Positions 13,135-25,127 are shown, counted from the stretch's first letter. The stretch: DNA of 64,000 nt from Strigamia acuminata (GCA_949358305.1 OX442318.1:12072517-12136516); one strand, 5' to 3'. Notes: generated by a model not told the origin, from the sequence alone. Program-made: numbers and translations.

Positions 13135-14947
13135 TCCTCCACTATTTTCACTAAACCTTATACTTAATAAAGTGCGTCCAAAAAGTCTGTGGAATGACTA
13201 AAAATTTGAAAAAAATTAACTTCTAATATTTTGATTTAATTTTGCTTTTAGGATTATTAAATATACCACTCAAGTAATGTCTGATTAAATTTTCAGACTG
13301 ATTCAATAATATTTATTTAAAATACCTGTTGTCATCCCAGAATACAGTGCGGCTATGTATTGTGTGGCAAAACGCACTGAACGGTAATACGTGTCCATGT
13401 TATCCTAGGTTCATAATGTTACGTTCATTCTTGGAGTATTCCGTAGCCATGGAAAATGAGGAAAAGTTGTCGTCATCATCGTAATCTTAATTTTGAACTG
13501 AACCGATGCATTGTAACACAACTAACTATGCACCTTTTTATACATAAAATGAGATAATGGACTTTACTCATTTTTCGTCTTTAAAACTGATCATCCGATA
13601 GGAAGAGCGGGTTAACTAGTAAACAACTATGCATCATGCATGACAACAATTTCTTATTGTCTCATCAACCTTGTTATCATCAACAATATGTTGGCTCATT
13701 TTATTGTCACTATGTACCATAAATTCAAACACAGCATTGAGAAGTCAATCTATATAAAATACGTCCTTTGTTCCAGGGATTTGAACCGGAACCAGTTAAA
13801 AAAAAGCATAATTTTCAGCCGGAGAAGATCCAAACCATTATTCTTATTTTTGTTAAACCGGAATGGGGGAATAAGTTATTCTATTTCATATTTAACTCAT
13901 TCATCAAAACAATGTTGAAGAGTCAATTCAAATTCAGTGCACATGTCAGTTAATTTATTTGATTCACTGCACCAAATTTTCAGACTAAACAGTTCAGCTA
14001 CAATTTGCCAAATGGAACACACACAACACACACAGTTAAAGAAGTGGAAGAGGGAAGTTAGCTGAGGGGAGGGTGTTCAGGAATTACCTTTACCCTGACA
14101 TGCACAAACAAAAGAACAAGTGGAAAATGCAAAACTTGATTTGTATGCAGCAACTCAATCCTGGCAAATGGCTTAGCACTAACAAGTCTAGCACTAACAG
14201 GTCGCTCAGCCACTAGCATGCCATAAAACCAATCGAACACACAAACTGGACAACAACCAATGGCAAGTTGAAAAAAAAACGTAGATAAAAGAAAAATAAA
14301 GTTTCAGTTCTTCAATGCGTCATTTCGTCCATAGTCTGGCTAATTGGATCAGTGCACAATCTTCAAGAAAGAAGAATTTCTTTTTTTCTTCTTTTTCTTC
14401 TTTTTTTTTTTTCTGAAAACAAACTACTGCCTTACAAACAAGAAAAAAGAAGAAAAGAAAAAAAGAAAATAGGAAGGACACTTTCCAACCAAATAAAAAA
14501 AGGTGAAAAGAGAAAAGAAAAAAAGACTAAAAGTGTAGTACTTTTCTGGCACTATGTGCAGTGGTGCAACCAAGCAAGCAAAACATAGTAGGTCACTCGC
14601 TTTCTACGCATATAATTTTTTTTAAAGTGACTTATGGAGACCGTTGAATAATGAGTTTTTAGTTGCTAAAATATATTTTTTTTAATTTTAATTTTTTTTT
14701 TTTGGTATTTTGTGACATCAAACAACACAATCAAGAAATTAAGTTGTGGAGCATTGGTCAACGAGACAAATTTCCATCAGAATAATTTGATTAGATTGGA
14801 AACATTCGATTATGGCAATTACTCAAAATTTATGAAATTTTAAAGTTTGAAATCAAATTATCGAGCCGGTCAAGAACAAATCTTGTTACGGATCAAAATG
14901 GACAATTTCTATCTACCCGTAAGAAAGCCGTTGATTAGGAGTGCGTC
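13135..14947. other. Noncoding AT-rich DNA
   Basis: No gene is supported. GTCCAAAAAGTCTGTGG near 13175 resembles mariner-type terminal sequence, but no partner end was found. Pyrimidine- and purine-rich runs lie at 14380-14520. A GGGATTTGAACC string near 13780 recalls a tRNA B box in reverse, but there is no tRNA fold around it. Confidence 0.5.
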
Positions 14948-14950
14948 TTA

Positions 14951-15297
14951 AGGCGGAAACACAAGGGAGCGGGTAAAATTCCAAAGCTTGCTAGTACAAG
15001 TTTAAAAAGCTCACTTCACCCGCTTTTGGCTTACCAGATTAACCGGCAACCTCAAGCTAGCTAGGTAGCTAGCCCAGAAATTCCCGCCAAAATCTCCTCC
15101 AAGAATTTCCTCACGATTCTGATTGACCGGCGAAGTCACATGACCAAAACACCAGCAAGCTTGAAGCTGGTTAATCCAACGCAGTTTGATCGGAGCGGGT
15201 GAGTACAAGCTCGCTTCAAAACAAAACTTTGAATAAAAACGCAAGCTTGGGTTTGCTCAAGCTTTTAAATTTTACCCGCTCCCTTGTGTTTCCACCT
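14951..15297. mobile_element. PIF/Harbinger-like MITE, TTA target duplication
   Basis: The left end AGGCGGAAACACAAGGGAGC and the reverse complement of the right end AGGTGGAAACACAAGGGAGC differ at one base. Similarity continues through GGGTAAAATT for about 40 bp. Exact TTA trinucleotides flank the element (14948-14950 and 15298-15300), and 3-bp TWA duplication is typical of PIF/Harbinger. The element is 347 bp and has no transposase. A related sequence containing GTGCGTCTTAAGG recurs at about 15580 and may resemble the pre-insertion site. Confidence 0.85.
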
Positions 15298-15300
15298 TTA

Positions 15301-17643
15301 CAGTCCGGAAAATGTAATGTCCACCGTGCGTTACCCCATAATTTATATATAAACCCCCTGCAATCCTAATAAATATCAATTCAAACTGAGTCTACAACAA
15401 AAACGATGTTCTTACAATATGAACTATAAATTGGATGTGATAAATTATGCACATGAACATGAAAACCGAGCAGCAGAAAGACATTTTGGTACACCACGAA
15501 CAGAAAAATGATTCCTAAGTGGATGCGTCTTCAACCAAAAAATATTTTTTACAAAAATTGACTGATAAATTCTGTGGGTGCGTCTTAAGGTCCGTAAAAT
15601 ACGGTATGCCATTTCCAGACACCTGATACCTGAAGGAATCTGTGAATTGGCATTACCGATTAATTTATAAACTAAACAACCACGTGAATTTGCATAGTTA
15701 CTTAAACATTAACCTTTCTAGCTGTCGGCAACCCTTTCATTTTCAAAATTTATTCCAAAATTTTTTTTAACAAAACAACCAACTGGCACAGCATTTTATG
15801 AAAAACTGTTTGTACAAATGGAATTCGAATTAAAAAGCAATTGAAAATGCAAATAATAAAATACCATTATTCGAAAAATCACAAATCTGCAACAGCATCC
15901 CACCCCGAAGAAACCCATTTTCTTTAGTAAAGAAAAAGAAGCACAAATATTCATTGCTGTGCAATGTACTAACCCCTGATTTGGAAACTATAGCTTCTGT
16001 ATCAGCCAAATTACCTAGAAAATAGATTCCACAAGGGAAAATTTTCAAGTCACTTGACGAGCTTGCTGTAGGGATGCAATGCATGAAAAATGTAAAACAG
16101 ACCAAACAAATTGAATACAACACAGAGGTCAAAGCATGATACAAAGAATAACCATGAAACAGAACTACCAACTTAAAGAGCATCAAACATTTTCCTCAAA
16201 AAATTTATAAATTACAAGTGACAATTTAATGTATTTATTTTCCTACCCCTATAATTTGTTGGTGATTTTTCTCTCTAATTTATCACTTTTTGCACCAAGA
16301 CAATTGATTGCCCGGTATTACCCCTGGTGTAAACAATCAATTTCACCATTATTTCAGTCCACGAGCAAAAAGAAGAAAAAAAGATCAATACACAAGATCT
16401 TGCACACATTAGATGTTTTTACAACTAATTGAACACGAGCACAAAAATGCTGATAGTTCGGCCACTTAAACCTTCCGCTATAGCAAACTCGCTTAAGCGA
16501 AAACTTGCCGATGGGGCCCTGGCGATCCCCACATGGTTGAAAAATATATTCTACAATATAGTCGAATAACTAATGAATACAAATTTCACCTCGATGACGG
16601 TCATTATTGTTGGTTTCAAATAGTTCATATTCAGAAATAAAGTGAGACTTTGGTCTCTCCTTTCACACACACACATTTACCCATCGTAATCCATTTCTTT
16701 CAATACATTTTTGACATTGTATCTTAGCAACCAAAAACAAAAGGTTTCTCTAACAATTATACATTTATGATTTTGATCCATACACTAACAATTATCATAC
16801 ACTAGACTGCGAACTGAGGGATTGTGGGTAAAAAGCCATTTTTTAATTTTTATCAGGACAACTCTCACGAGCGCCATCTGTAGTGCTAATTCTCGTGATT
16901 TGTTAATTCTTTATTGAATGCGTCTAATGATTTCAAGCTCATAACTTTTTAGAGTTTTAGAACATTCTTTACGATGGTATCTTTCATAATACGAGGAATT
17001 ATGTAAATGCTAACCACGTCTGAATGATCAATTTTTGTTTTTTGGTTTGTGTGACTTTTAGGGTCCATTTTATATTTTAATCACCAATTTAATGCTGCAG
17101 TAAAAGTTCATTATTTCCAACTTGTAGCTTAACCTCTCTATTCACATGGTGAATTATACACAGTGACAATCTATCAGCTTATCTTCACACCCACTACACT
17201 CATTACCTCATTACAAAATTGATTTTATAATTCATTCAGAACAGAAAATTTCTATTCTCAAAACAAAATGCATTCGTTTAATTATATTGCAATGTATTTT
17301 TCAAATTATTAATTATACTAGATTGAAATTTTCTGCCCCTTAAAACTCCAGCATAACTATCAAGCTGGCGTCGCGTAGAGAGCGCTTAAAATGTCCCAAA
17401 TCACAAGAAACGTAACACGGTCAGTACTCGCAGTTCTGGCAGAGCAATGACAAGATGTGTTGTGTGTTTGGTTGTGAATTCGAGTGTGTGCCAAAACTAA
17501 ATTTGAGCCCGGCACACTTTGGATCTGCTCACCAGATATGCACAATGAGCGCATTTTGGCGCAACAAAGGAATTATTGCACCAAAACGGTTAATTTGCAA
17601 CTCACCCCAGCCAAATTGGGGTAAAGTGTGCCTAGGGAGTTTT
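15301..17643. other. Noncoding AT-rich DNA
   Basis: No gene is supported; the longest open frame, 118 codons on the minus strand (15830-16186), has no recognisable domain. A 20-plus-bp block containing CTGCGAACTGAGGGATTGTG at about 16806 recurs at about 32024, so it marks a dispersed repeat. The right part (17350-17643) is less AT-rich and might be old genic or element sequence, but no frame or splice pattern can be defended. Confidence 0.5.
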
Positions 17644-17648
17644 CACCC

Positions 17649-17780
17649 TGTGAGCGATAGCTCCCCCTGGGGGTCATTTCGAGACTTGTTCTATCTTTTG
17701 TATGATTGGTTCTAGGTTTTATGAATAAATCAGTCTAGTTTAGACAATCATCTTGATCGGTTGTCTTTATCATTCTCACA
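17649..17780 (+). repeat. 5' LTR of the gag-pro element
   Basis: 132 bp, TGTGAGCG to ATTCTCACA, identical by eye to the copy at 20457. It contains the short palindrome CCCCCTGGGGG at its start and a GAATAAAT polyadenylation-like string near 17722. Confidence 0.95.
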
Positions 17781-17791
17781 TGGCGCAGTCG
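17781..17791 (+). other. Primer binding site, tRNA-Ser
   Basis: TGGCGCAGTCG starts immediately after the LTR. It complements the CGACTGCG-CCA 3' end found in metazoan tRNA-Ser species. The same primer is used by some insect Gypsy elements such as 17.6 and 297. Confidence 0.85.
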
Positions 17792-18081
17792 ACATAAAAA
17801 GACTTTGGGGAAGGTGAAATAGTTGAAACAGTTGGAAATTGATGACGGCGATTTGGATGAAGAGCGCGTGGGCTTAACATTTTCGAAAATCGAGTTGCGG
17901 AGAAATTTGGGGACGGAGACGAAGGAGACGACGCGCGTTACACGTGGAAAACGTCCAGATAACGTTCGATTTGGAGACGGAGACGTATATAAGCAGTTGA
18001 AAAGTTGTTGGTGATCATTGTCGGTGGTTGACGAGATCGGTGATTGTTGTTGAAAATTTTGCGAAACACGTGGCGGACGTA

Positions 18082-20523
18082 ATGGCGGAAAATTTGGCGG
18101 TAATTTTGCAAGGATGTCGTTCGTCGCTTTTGTCCGTCGTCGAGGACGTCCTGAACGTATTCACGGTGACGATTTTGAAAGGAGAAATCGACAGGCGCTG
18201 CTTGGAATCGACGAGCAATTTGAAGCAAGACTTGATGACGGTACTTTTGCAAAATAACAAGGAAATCGTTGCGTTTGAGGCGGCGGAGGCGGAGAGAATC
18301 GCGGCGGAGAAGCTGGTGGAAGACGATGCGGAGATCGTAGAGAAAACGTCAGCGGAGGAATTGGCGAAAGAAAGGTTGGAGGCGGAGAAACTGGAAGCGG
18401 AGGAGGCGGCACGTCCGGCCGGCGGAAGTGGGGCATCGTCCGCCGAATTGATGGTTTTTCAAATGGCCGAGATGATGAAGATGTTGATGCGGGACAAGTT
18501 GGAGACGGCGGCGCGTAATGCGGAAACGGAGGCGCGTAATGCGGAGAAGGAGACGCGGAATTCGGAGTTGTTGGCACAAAATACTTTGGTGATGAACCGC
18601 CTCATCGCGTCCCAGTGTTCGCAGACGGGTCCCGCGACCACGGTGGTGCAGATGCACTCAACCGTCGACACCGTAAAAGCCATATCCTCTTTTTCGGGCG
18701 ACGATAAGGAGAACGTGCATTCGTGGGTGAAGGAGGTAAAACGCGTGGCGAAGCTTTCGGCCTGGACGGACGATCTGACGCTATTGAACGCAGCAACGAG
18801 GCTAGAAGGTCACGCCAGCGACTGGCAGAAGACTGAAGGAAAGAAAATATCGAGTTTGGAGGGCTGGATGTGGGCTCTAGAAGATAGATTTAAGTGCCGC
18901 ATGAACTTGAACGAATTCTTTGAAATGCAAAAGAAAAGAAAACTGGAAGCATCGGAGACGATCGTTCATTACATTTATTCAAAGAACACTTTACTAGAGC
19001 GTTGTGCGAGCCGTATAAGTGAATCGGATCGAGTGTCGATGATTTTGGGCGGAATTGGCGAGGAGTTGGTGTCGTTTCCGTTGGCATCTGGCAACATCGG
19101 TTCGGTTGAGGAGCTTTTACATCGCGCGAGGGGTTTGGACGGGGCGAGAAAAGTGAAGACAACGGACAAAAATAGTAGTAACGTCGAAGTTAAACGAGCA
19201 GCGGAGGACGTGGTGAGGGAATCGACGAAGGAAGCATTTTCGGCGGCGTCGACGAACAAGAACTCACAACGTCACGTGCAATATAGATACGGGATGGATA
19301 AATCTACTCTCACGTGTTTTAAGTGCGGTAAGATCGGACACGTGTCTTTCGACTGTTTGTTGGCAAGTGCGGGAGCAGTTACGACGGAGAAAACGCCGGA
19401 GAAGGTTATAGCTTGTGTTGTCAAGACGAGGAAACCGGAGATGAATTTGACGGTCGTTGCGTGTAGTGTGGAGGAGTTTGACACGGACGTTGAGGCGCTG
19501 ATTGATCCGGGCGCAAACTTGACAATTATCGACGGCAGATTTTTGAAAGACAATACGGAATTAAGAGCGAATAGATCGGGGGCCAGTTTTCATTCCGTCA
19601 ATGGCCCGTTGGAGATCGATGGATTTCTCGACATTTCGTTTCGTATTGGCGATATTCAATCGAGAATGAGGAATGTAGCAGTGTCGTCAGGTTTACCTTT
19701 TCCTATCATCGTAGGCACAGACTGGCGTAGGCAAGAAGGTCTGAGGCTGATTTTGGAACCGAATGGCGACATGAATGTTTCAAGAGATCGCAGCAAGGTT
19801 CGGACTGTTGGTTGCGCAATATTCGAGAAAGAGGCGAACCGAGAAAACGTGTGTTTGTCACTGGTCGTGGAATATGACAAGATTTTGGACGTAGCAGACG
19901 ACGACAAGGACGGAGAAGTTGACGAATTTGAAAAAAACGATCAAGTTGAAAACGAAAATGGCATTTTTGACAACAACGACGAAGAATTTGTTGAAAACGA
20001 CGACGATCTTGGCGTGGAATGCGGGAAGGAGAACTTAGAACTTGACGTTACGAAAATCGAGCTAGTTGCGATCGTAGAAAATGTGAATTTGGGAGAGGAC
20101 AGATCAAAATTCGACGAAACGGTTTCGGGGTTCAATGAAGTTGACGCGAAATATGGTGAGGAACACGACGAGAAAGGCGAGGAACACGATAAGAATGAGG
20201 CGAATGAAAATGAAGACGAATCGAGTCACAAGGGCAAGATTGTACGAGAAAATTTGGAGCCGGGCTGGCTGGAGGACCTGGAGCTTAAGAGATATTTTGC
20301 CGAAGAACAGGAAGAGACTTTGACGGGAGAGACGGACTCGACAAAGATGAGCGAGGAGTTATCGGAGGCTTGTTGTGCATTAGAAAATCGCATTGTATCG
20401 AAATTGTTGAATTTTTTGTTTTGTTGTCGAGGGCGACAACCCAAAAAGGGGGGTCGTGTGAGCGATAGCTCCCCCTGGGGGTCATTTCGAGACTTGTTCT
20501 ATCTTTTGTATGATTGGTTCTAG
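18082..20523 (+). CDS. Gag-protease polyprotein of the non-autonomous LTR element
   Basis: The first ATG in the frame is at 18082, giving 813 residues; the frame is open upstream but only with non-ATG codons. Residues about 60-130 are rich in E, A and K and look like a long coiled coil. A capsid-like region follows (about 200-350), with SWVKEVKRVA and GWMWALEDRF. A CCHC zinc knuckle, CFKCGKIGHVSFDC, sits at about residue 412. The protease has IDPGANLTIID at about 475 and PIIVGTDW near 540. The active site is D-P-G instead of D-S/T-G, which may weaken or abolish catalysis. An acidic D/E/N-rich tail of about 200 residues follows. The ORF ends inside the 3' LTR, so its last 22 residues are LTR-encoded. 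No polymerase or integrase is present. Confidence 0.88.
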   Translation: MAENLAVILQGCRSSLLSVVEDVLNVFTVTILKGEIDRRCLESTSNLKQDLMTVLLQNNKEIVAFEAAEAERIAAEKLVEDDAEIVEKTSAEELAKERLEAEKLEAEEAARPAGGSGASSAELMVFQMAEMMKMLMRDKLETAARNAETEARNAEKETRNSELLAQNTLVMNRLIASQCSQTGPATTVVQMHSTVDTVKAISSFSGDDKENVHSWVKEVKRVAKLSAWTDDLTLLNAATRLEGHASDWQKTEGKKISSLEGWMWALEDRFKCRMNLNEFFEMQKKRKLEASETIVHYIYSKNTLLERCASRISESDRVSMILGGIGEELVSFPLASGNIGSVEELLHRARGLDGARKVKTTDKNSSNVEVKRAAEDVVRESTKEAFSAASTNKNSQRHVQYRYGMDKSTLTCFKCGKIGHVSFDCLLASAGAVTTEKTPEKVIACVVKTRKPEMNLTVVACSVEEFDTDVEALIDPGANLTIIDGRFLKDNTELRANRSGASFHSVNGPLEIDGFLDISFRIGDIQSRMRNVAVSSGLPFPIIVGTDWRRQEGLRLILEPNGDMNVSRDRSKVRTVGCAIFEKEANRENVCLSLVVEYDKILDVADDDKDGEVDEFEKNDQVENENGIFDNNDEEFVENDDDLGVECGKENLELDVTKIELVAIVENVNLGEDRSKFDETVSGFNEVDAKYGEEHDEKGEEHDKNEANENEDESSHKGKIVRENLEPGWLEDLELKRYFAEEQEETLTGETDSTKMSEELSEACCALENRIVSKLLNFLFCCRGRQPKKGGRVSDSSPWGSFRDLFYLLYDWF

Positions 20524-20588
20524 GTTTTATGAATAAATCAGTCTAGTTTAGACAATCATCTTGATCGGTTGTCTTTATCATTCTCACA
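20457..20588 (+). repeat. 3' LTR of the gag-pro element
   Basis: 132 bp, identical by eye to the 5' LTR. It is preceded by the purine tract AAAAAGGGGGG and followed by the target duplication CACCC. The gag-pro stop codon lies inside it at 20521-20523. Confidence 0.95.
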
Positions 20589-20593
20589 CACCC

Positions 20594-21754
20594 CCAAGAC
20601 ACCAGCAGGCTGGTTTGGCACACGCCAAACCAGAGTAATTAAAAATAATAAATATTTCTAAGTGGTGACAACAAATATATAAAAATACACTTAAGCAATT
20701 GGGAACCCACTTTTATGCATCGAAGGGTTATCAGCGATTTTAAACACGCTTTTCAATATTTTCCGTTTCTCCAGACCAACCAACTTTTACTTTTCTCTTT
20801 TTGGTATATATTTTCAAACTTCAACTTCACGACACATCTTCATGTTTGACACTTATTAATCCCTTGCGTTAAATGATTATCGAGTCGAATTTTCCATTTT
20901 GTTATTTTGCATCTCAAATCTCACTTTTTGGCAGCCACCCAAAAGGATGCAAAGCTCTTTTATAGTGTTCAAAGTTGTAAATATTCTAATAAATGCCAAG
21001 TACCATCATACCTGTAAATTCATGAGTGCCAAATCACAAGAGGGTCATGATTTCTTTCCACATTTTTTCTTTTCTTCTTCCAAAATTCCTTTCTCAAGGC
21101 TAAACATGGACCCCTGAAAGATCAATGGGGCGGTTGGGTCTATTTAATAATCGAATACTTCTATATTAAATAAAAATCGATGAGAAATTTTAAATTTACT
21201 CGGCTCGTGAAATGTGTCACGCTACAGTCATTTTGCTAAAACCGCAAATTTCTTAATCAACGTGGTCCTCGTTAAACTTTAATGAGATTCACATTTCACT
21301 AATTACGTCACCTGCTGAAGCAAGGTGATAATACTTTTTTAACACTCGAAACCTTTTACTTATAATTTCTCATCATCTTTATGCAGTTTGAGTGTTTTGT
21401 AAAAAGTTCATTATCAATTTAATTATGTCAGGAATTTGTTGGTAATGCAGATTAATAGATGAATTTAATTTGCGAAAAATGCTTGCCTGGTTAATGCTAC
21501 GGAATTATTAATTGTAATTATAAATACATTTAATCTGATGGTTTTTTCAAGAAATTGGGGAGAGAGAAATAAATTTATTTTTAACTTGTCTACTTTATGA
21601 TTATTATTAGTTTATTTCCACGGGACTGGCGCCACCATAAAGGAAAAACAGGCTAGCTGAATTTTTTTTTTTAAAGAATCGTATTTCAAACTAATAATTT
21701 CACTAAATTCTGTTTTGCGAACTAAAAAATTCCTCTTGTGGGTTGTAATAAGTA
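20594..21754. other. Noncoding AT-rich DNA
   Basis: No gene is visible. A short inverted repeat, GGTTTGGC-acac-GCCAAACC, lies at about 20613-20632 just after the retrotransposon. Confidence 0.5.
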
Positions 21755-22262
21755 AAAAAAATCCAGTATTGGTACTTTTTGGCCTAAAAAATCCTGTATT
21801 GCTAGTTTTTGGTATAAAAAATCCAGTATTCATAGTTTTTGGTCTAAAAATCCAGTAATGGTATATTTTGGTCTAAAAATCCAATATTGGTATATTTTGG
21901 TCTAAAAAATCCAGTATTGGTAGTTTTTGGCCTAAAAAATCCAGTGTTGCTAGTTTTTGGTATAAAAAAATCCAGTATTGATAGTTTTTGGTCTAAAAAT
22001 TCAGTAATGGTAGTTTTTGGTCTAAAAAATCCTATATTGGTACTTTTTGATCTAAAAAATCCTATATTAGTACTTTTTGGTCTAAAAATTTTCATTTTTA
22101 GTAATTTTAGTCTAGAAATGTCAATTTTTGAAATTTTTAGTCTAAAAATGTCAATTTTTGAAATTTTTAGTATAAAAATGTCAATTTTTGAAATTTTTAG
22201 TCTAAAAATGTCAATTTTTGAAATTTTTAGTCCAAAAATGTCAATTTTTGAATCTTTCAGTC
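21755..22262. repeat. 30-bp minisatellite in two variant blocks
   Basis: About a dozen copies of a 30-bp unit, GGTCTAAAAAATCCAGTATT plus GGTAGTTTTT, run to about 22108. About five copies of a related 30-bp unit, AGTCTAAAAATGTCAATTTT plus TGAAATTTTT, run to 22262. The second block is much more uniform and so probably expanded more recently. The 30-bp period keeps frames open on both strands, which accounts for the 134-codon repetitive ORF at 21887-22291. Confidence 0.9.
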
Positions 22263-23298
22263 TAGATGCACTTTTAAGACAACAAATTTAACTGCTGTTT
22301 CACTGCAATAAACTTAGAAAGTCTAATAAGTATTTAATATTTCTATTAAACCTGTTTTTTGCGCGTGTCCATTGCGACCGAAAACAGACCAAAAATCCTC
22401 ATCTATCAATTCGATGTTTAACTTTAATATGACTATCCCACTCAAAACCCTTTTCAATACATTAAAATCTTTAATCTCTTCAAAATTCCTATAAAAAAAA
22501 CCCCCTACAAACTTAAATTTAAAATTTATTGCAACAAACAGCCAGTTAATACCTTCAAAAATGGATCATTACCCAACACGTCACTCGCTTCATTAATCAT
22601 CTAATTCAATTCAGCATTGCCCATTTAAATAACTATTTCAAAAATTAAAATAATGAGAAAAGACTTGAATTTTAAGGTCCCAGCAGACCCTCCACTTGTG
22701 TCTACATTTTACAAAAAAATCCCAGATCTAAGAATATGAATAAAATGGTGGAAAAAAGAGCAATTCCCCTGTCATGTGCCAATAAAAATTACTGTGCCAC
22801 TTAATTTAATTAGGTTTCATCAGATGTGGCAGTTCAGCAAGGGAAAAGTTATAGTTAATTTGCAAATCTGTCATCATTAATTCAATTCATTCTGGTCTAA
22901 TATTCCATGCACAATTCCAGCAGCAGTTGGAAAATGAAAAGAATATCAAAAACAGACACACCCAAGCATCAGTGTTATAGAATTAGGCAAAGAAAAAAGG
23001 GAATCATTACTGCACTTAGTGCAATATAATTTTTATTGCTTTTGTGCCTGATATGTAGCCATAACTTACACTATGCCATTTCTAAACTTTACTTTTAATG
23101 GGACGAAAAAATCAATGAAAAACTTAATAGACATTAAGACATGTCTACTATTGTTCTTTCGTCTAATAGTTCTAGCCTAGCGACCGGTATCTAGACGCCA
23201 AATCCAAACATTTTTTTCTTGAAAATAACTGAAGATATATCAATTTGCTGATTTGTTTTCCTTTTTAAAAAAAAACATTTAAGGTAAGATGACTAAGG
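22263..23298. other. Noncoding AT-rich DNA
   Basis: No gene, array or paired inverted ends recognised in this stretch. Confidence 0.5.
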
Positions 23299-23300
23299 TA

Positions 23301-23446
23301 CCGTACAACCTCGCTTTAAGCGACATGCCGGTAAAACCCGTTTATACCGGCAGTTTTCCGGCAATTTAGCCGCATTCGCAAGTTGAATTTCCATATTTCC
23401 AAAATTTCACTTGTAGCGGCATGCCGCTTAAAGCGGAGTAATACGG
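23301..23446. mobile_element. 146-bp MITE, TA target duplication
   Basis: The left end starts CCGTACAACCTCGCTTTAAG and the reverse complement of the right end starts CCGTATTACTCCGCTTTAAG. Similarity continues through GCGRCATGCCG, about 30 bp of TIR in all. TA flanks both sides (23299-23300, 23447-23448). It is far too short for a transposase. Its sequence style suggests a pogo/Tc1-like parent family, but that is inference. Confidence 0.8.
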
Positions 23447-23448
23447 TA

Positions 23449-25125
23449 AGTTGCGCAGTCCTAATTCAATGGTGCTCTACAACTTTGTAATTGGAAATTT
23501 TGCAGTATCTTAAACCGTTTAAAAAGTACAAAATGGAGCTTTAAAGCTGAACTTCCGAGTCAAATTCAAGGTCAAATAACTGGATAGCTTGCCATCTACT
23601 TCCTATGCGATCGCTTTATTAGAATTGATATACCTTCAGTCATTTTCAAGAAAAGAAGGTGAGTCCAGACTGAAGCGAAAATGATTTCGCAGGTGACCGT
23701 TATCGAAGTCATTCTCCATCCCATCCACCAACTTATACAAGATATCTATAAAAACAAAATGTTAAATTCAAATTTAATATTTCTTTTATAATCTTTCTTT
23801 CTAATTTATATTTGTGAATTAATAACAAATCTAAATAAATTTTTATATTAATACAATCAATCACAATATAATCATTTCAAGGACTGGAAAATGGGAAAAA
23901 ATATTAATGGTTAGATGAGAACTTCAGAAAGGGGATAGAGGAAGGGTGAAATTTATTGAAAAAGAAGGGAAATAAAACACTGTCAATTTTGCCAACCTCA
24001 GAGAGTAGAATGGGTTTCATATTTAAAATCCATCATTTCAAAATTAAAAGTTCTAGCTATAAATGCACACAGCAATAAGATTAATGTCAGGACATGACAA
24101 ATCATAAATTCAAAAATAATTTAAAAAAAACAAATAAATAAAAAAAATAAAAATAAAAAATAAAAATAAAAATGTAAGTAAAAACCGCTTTTTCTTTTCC
24201 CTTTCTTCTCTAACTATTTCCTTCTGGACAGAGAATTGCCTGGATGCACAGAGCAATGCTAGAAGAAGAGAGATCCTTAATCATAAAGAAATGACAGCCC
24301 TAGTGAAATAAATGGCTTCAGCTGTTCGCCTCACAATCGCCATGTGGTGTTCACTGAAGAGAATCAATGACAAGGCAGGAGTGAAATGTTGGCCATATTT
24401 AAAGGTGGGATACAAAATCTTTATCATTTATTTTTTCTAAAAAAAAAAAAAATCACCTTTCAAGCAGCCAATCAACTACCTTCTCTGCATACACATAGCA
24501 TGCATCTTGCATATTCATTGCAGCTAGAATAACAACTAAAGTGTTTCACAATGAAATGTCATTTACTCATGCCAATGTGCCTCAACTTCCCATGTAGTTT
24601 CCCAGATAAGAATAGAACAGACACTTGTCATCAATAACACTTAGTGACCAGAAGAAATGCCTTTTCAGGCCCAAGTGCTATCAAATACACATCAAAATGA
24701 ATTCTACTAACCCCAACTTGAAACCAGAAATGGCCCTTGGTGGTACTTAGAACTACAAATAATGACAGGCAAGATATGATGAAGCACCTGATACTTTATC
24801 TAAGACTTATCGCTAAATAAAATCAAAGTTGGAAACAAACTTGATGCTTGCGTAGTTTCACAAGCTTGGTGTTTATTTACTGTACTACTGATTCTTCTTA
24901 ACAAGTGTTTACTTGGTTCCAACCAGATATGTCAACTGCTCATTCAAGCTTGAATGTAATGTGTCAAGTCTTCATACACAAAGACAATCAAACCAAACTG
25001 AACAGACTTAGCAGACAAAGAAGTCTTTCTGCGAGAACCAAGACTTATGATGAGTTTATTTCCTGTCTGAATATAAATTGAAAAATGGGTGGGCAAAGTA
25101 CAGGAGCAAAGTATTAGGCATTCGA
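23449..25125. other. Noncoding AT-rich DNA
   Basis: No gene is visible. An A/AAAT-rich simple run lies at about 24118-24172. Confidence 0.5.
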
Positions 25126-25127
25126 TA

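Larger units (their letters stand above)
17649..20588 (+). mobile_element. Complete non-autonomous gag-pro LTR retrotransposon
   Basis: The two 132-bp LTRs (17649-17780 and 20457-20588) read identically, begin TG and end CA. The target duplication CACCC is exact (17644-17648 and 20589-20593). Directly after the 5' LTR, TGGCGCAGTCG complements the 3' end of tRNA-Ser. An AAAAAGGGGGG purine tract precedes the 3' LTR. The only long ORF encodes Gag and a protease. Reverse transcriptase, RNase H and integrase are absent, so these must come from another element. The structure matches the TR-GAG class described in plants. Identical LTRs imply a very recent insertion. Confidence 0.93.

Noticed and set aside
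13770-13850. tRNA gene on the minus strand
   Set aside because: Only a B-box-like GGTTCAAATCCC is present; no acceptor stem, A box or anticodon arm can be folded.
15830-16186. 118-codon minus-strand ORF as a gene
   Set aside because: No domain, no gene context and an AT-rich composition like its noncoding surroundings.
18028-18081. Upstream extension of the gag-pro ORF, and the 63-codon frame at 17823
   Set aside because: Both begin at TTG, not ATG. The first ATG of the gag-pro frame is at 18082.
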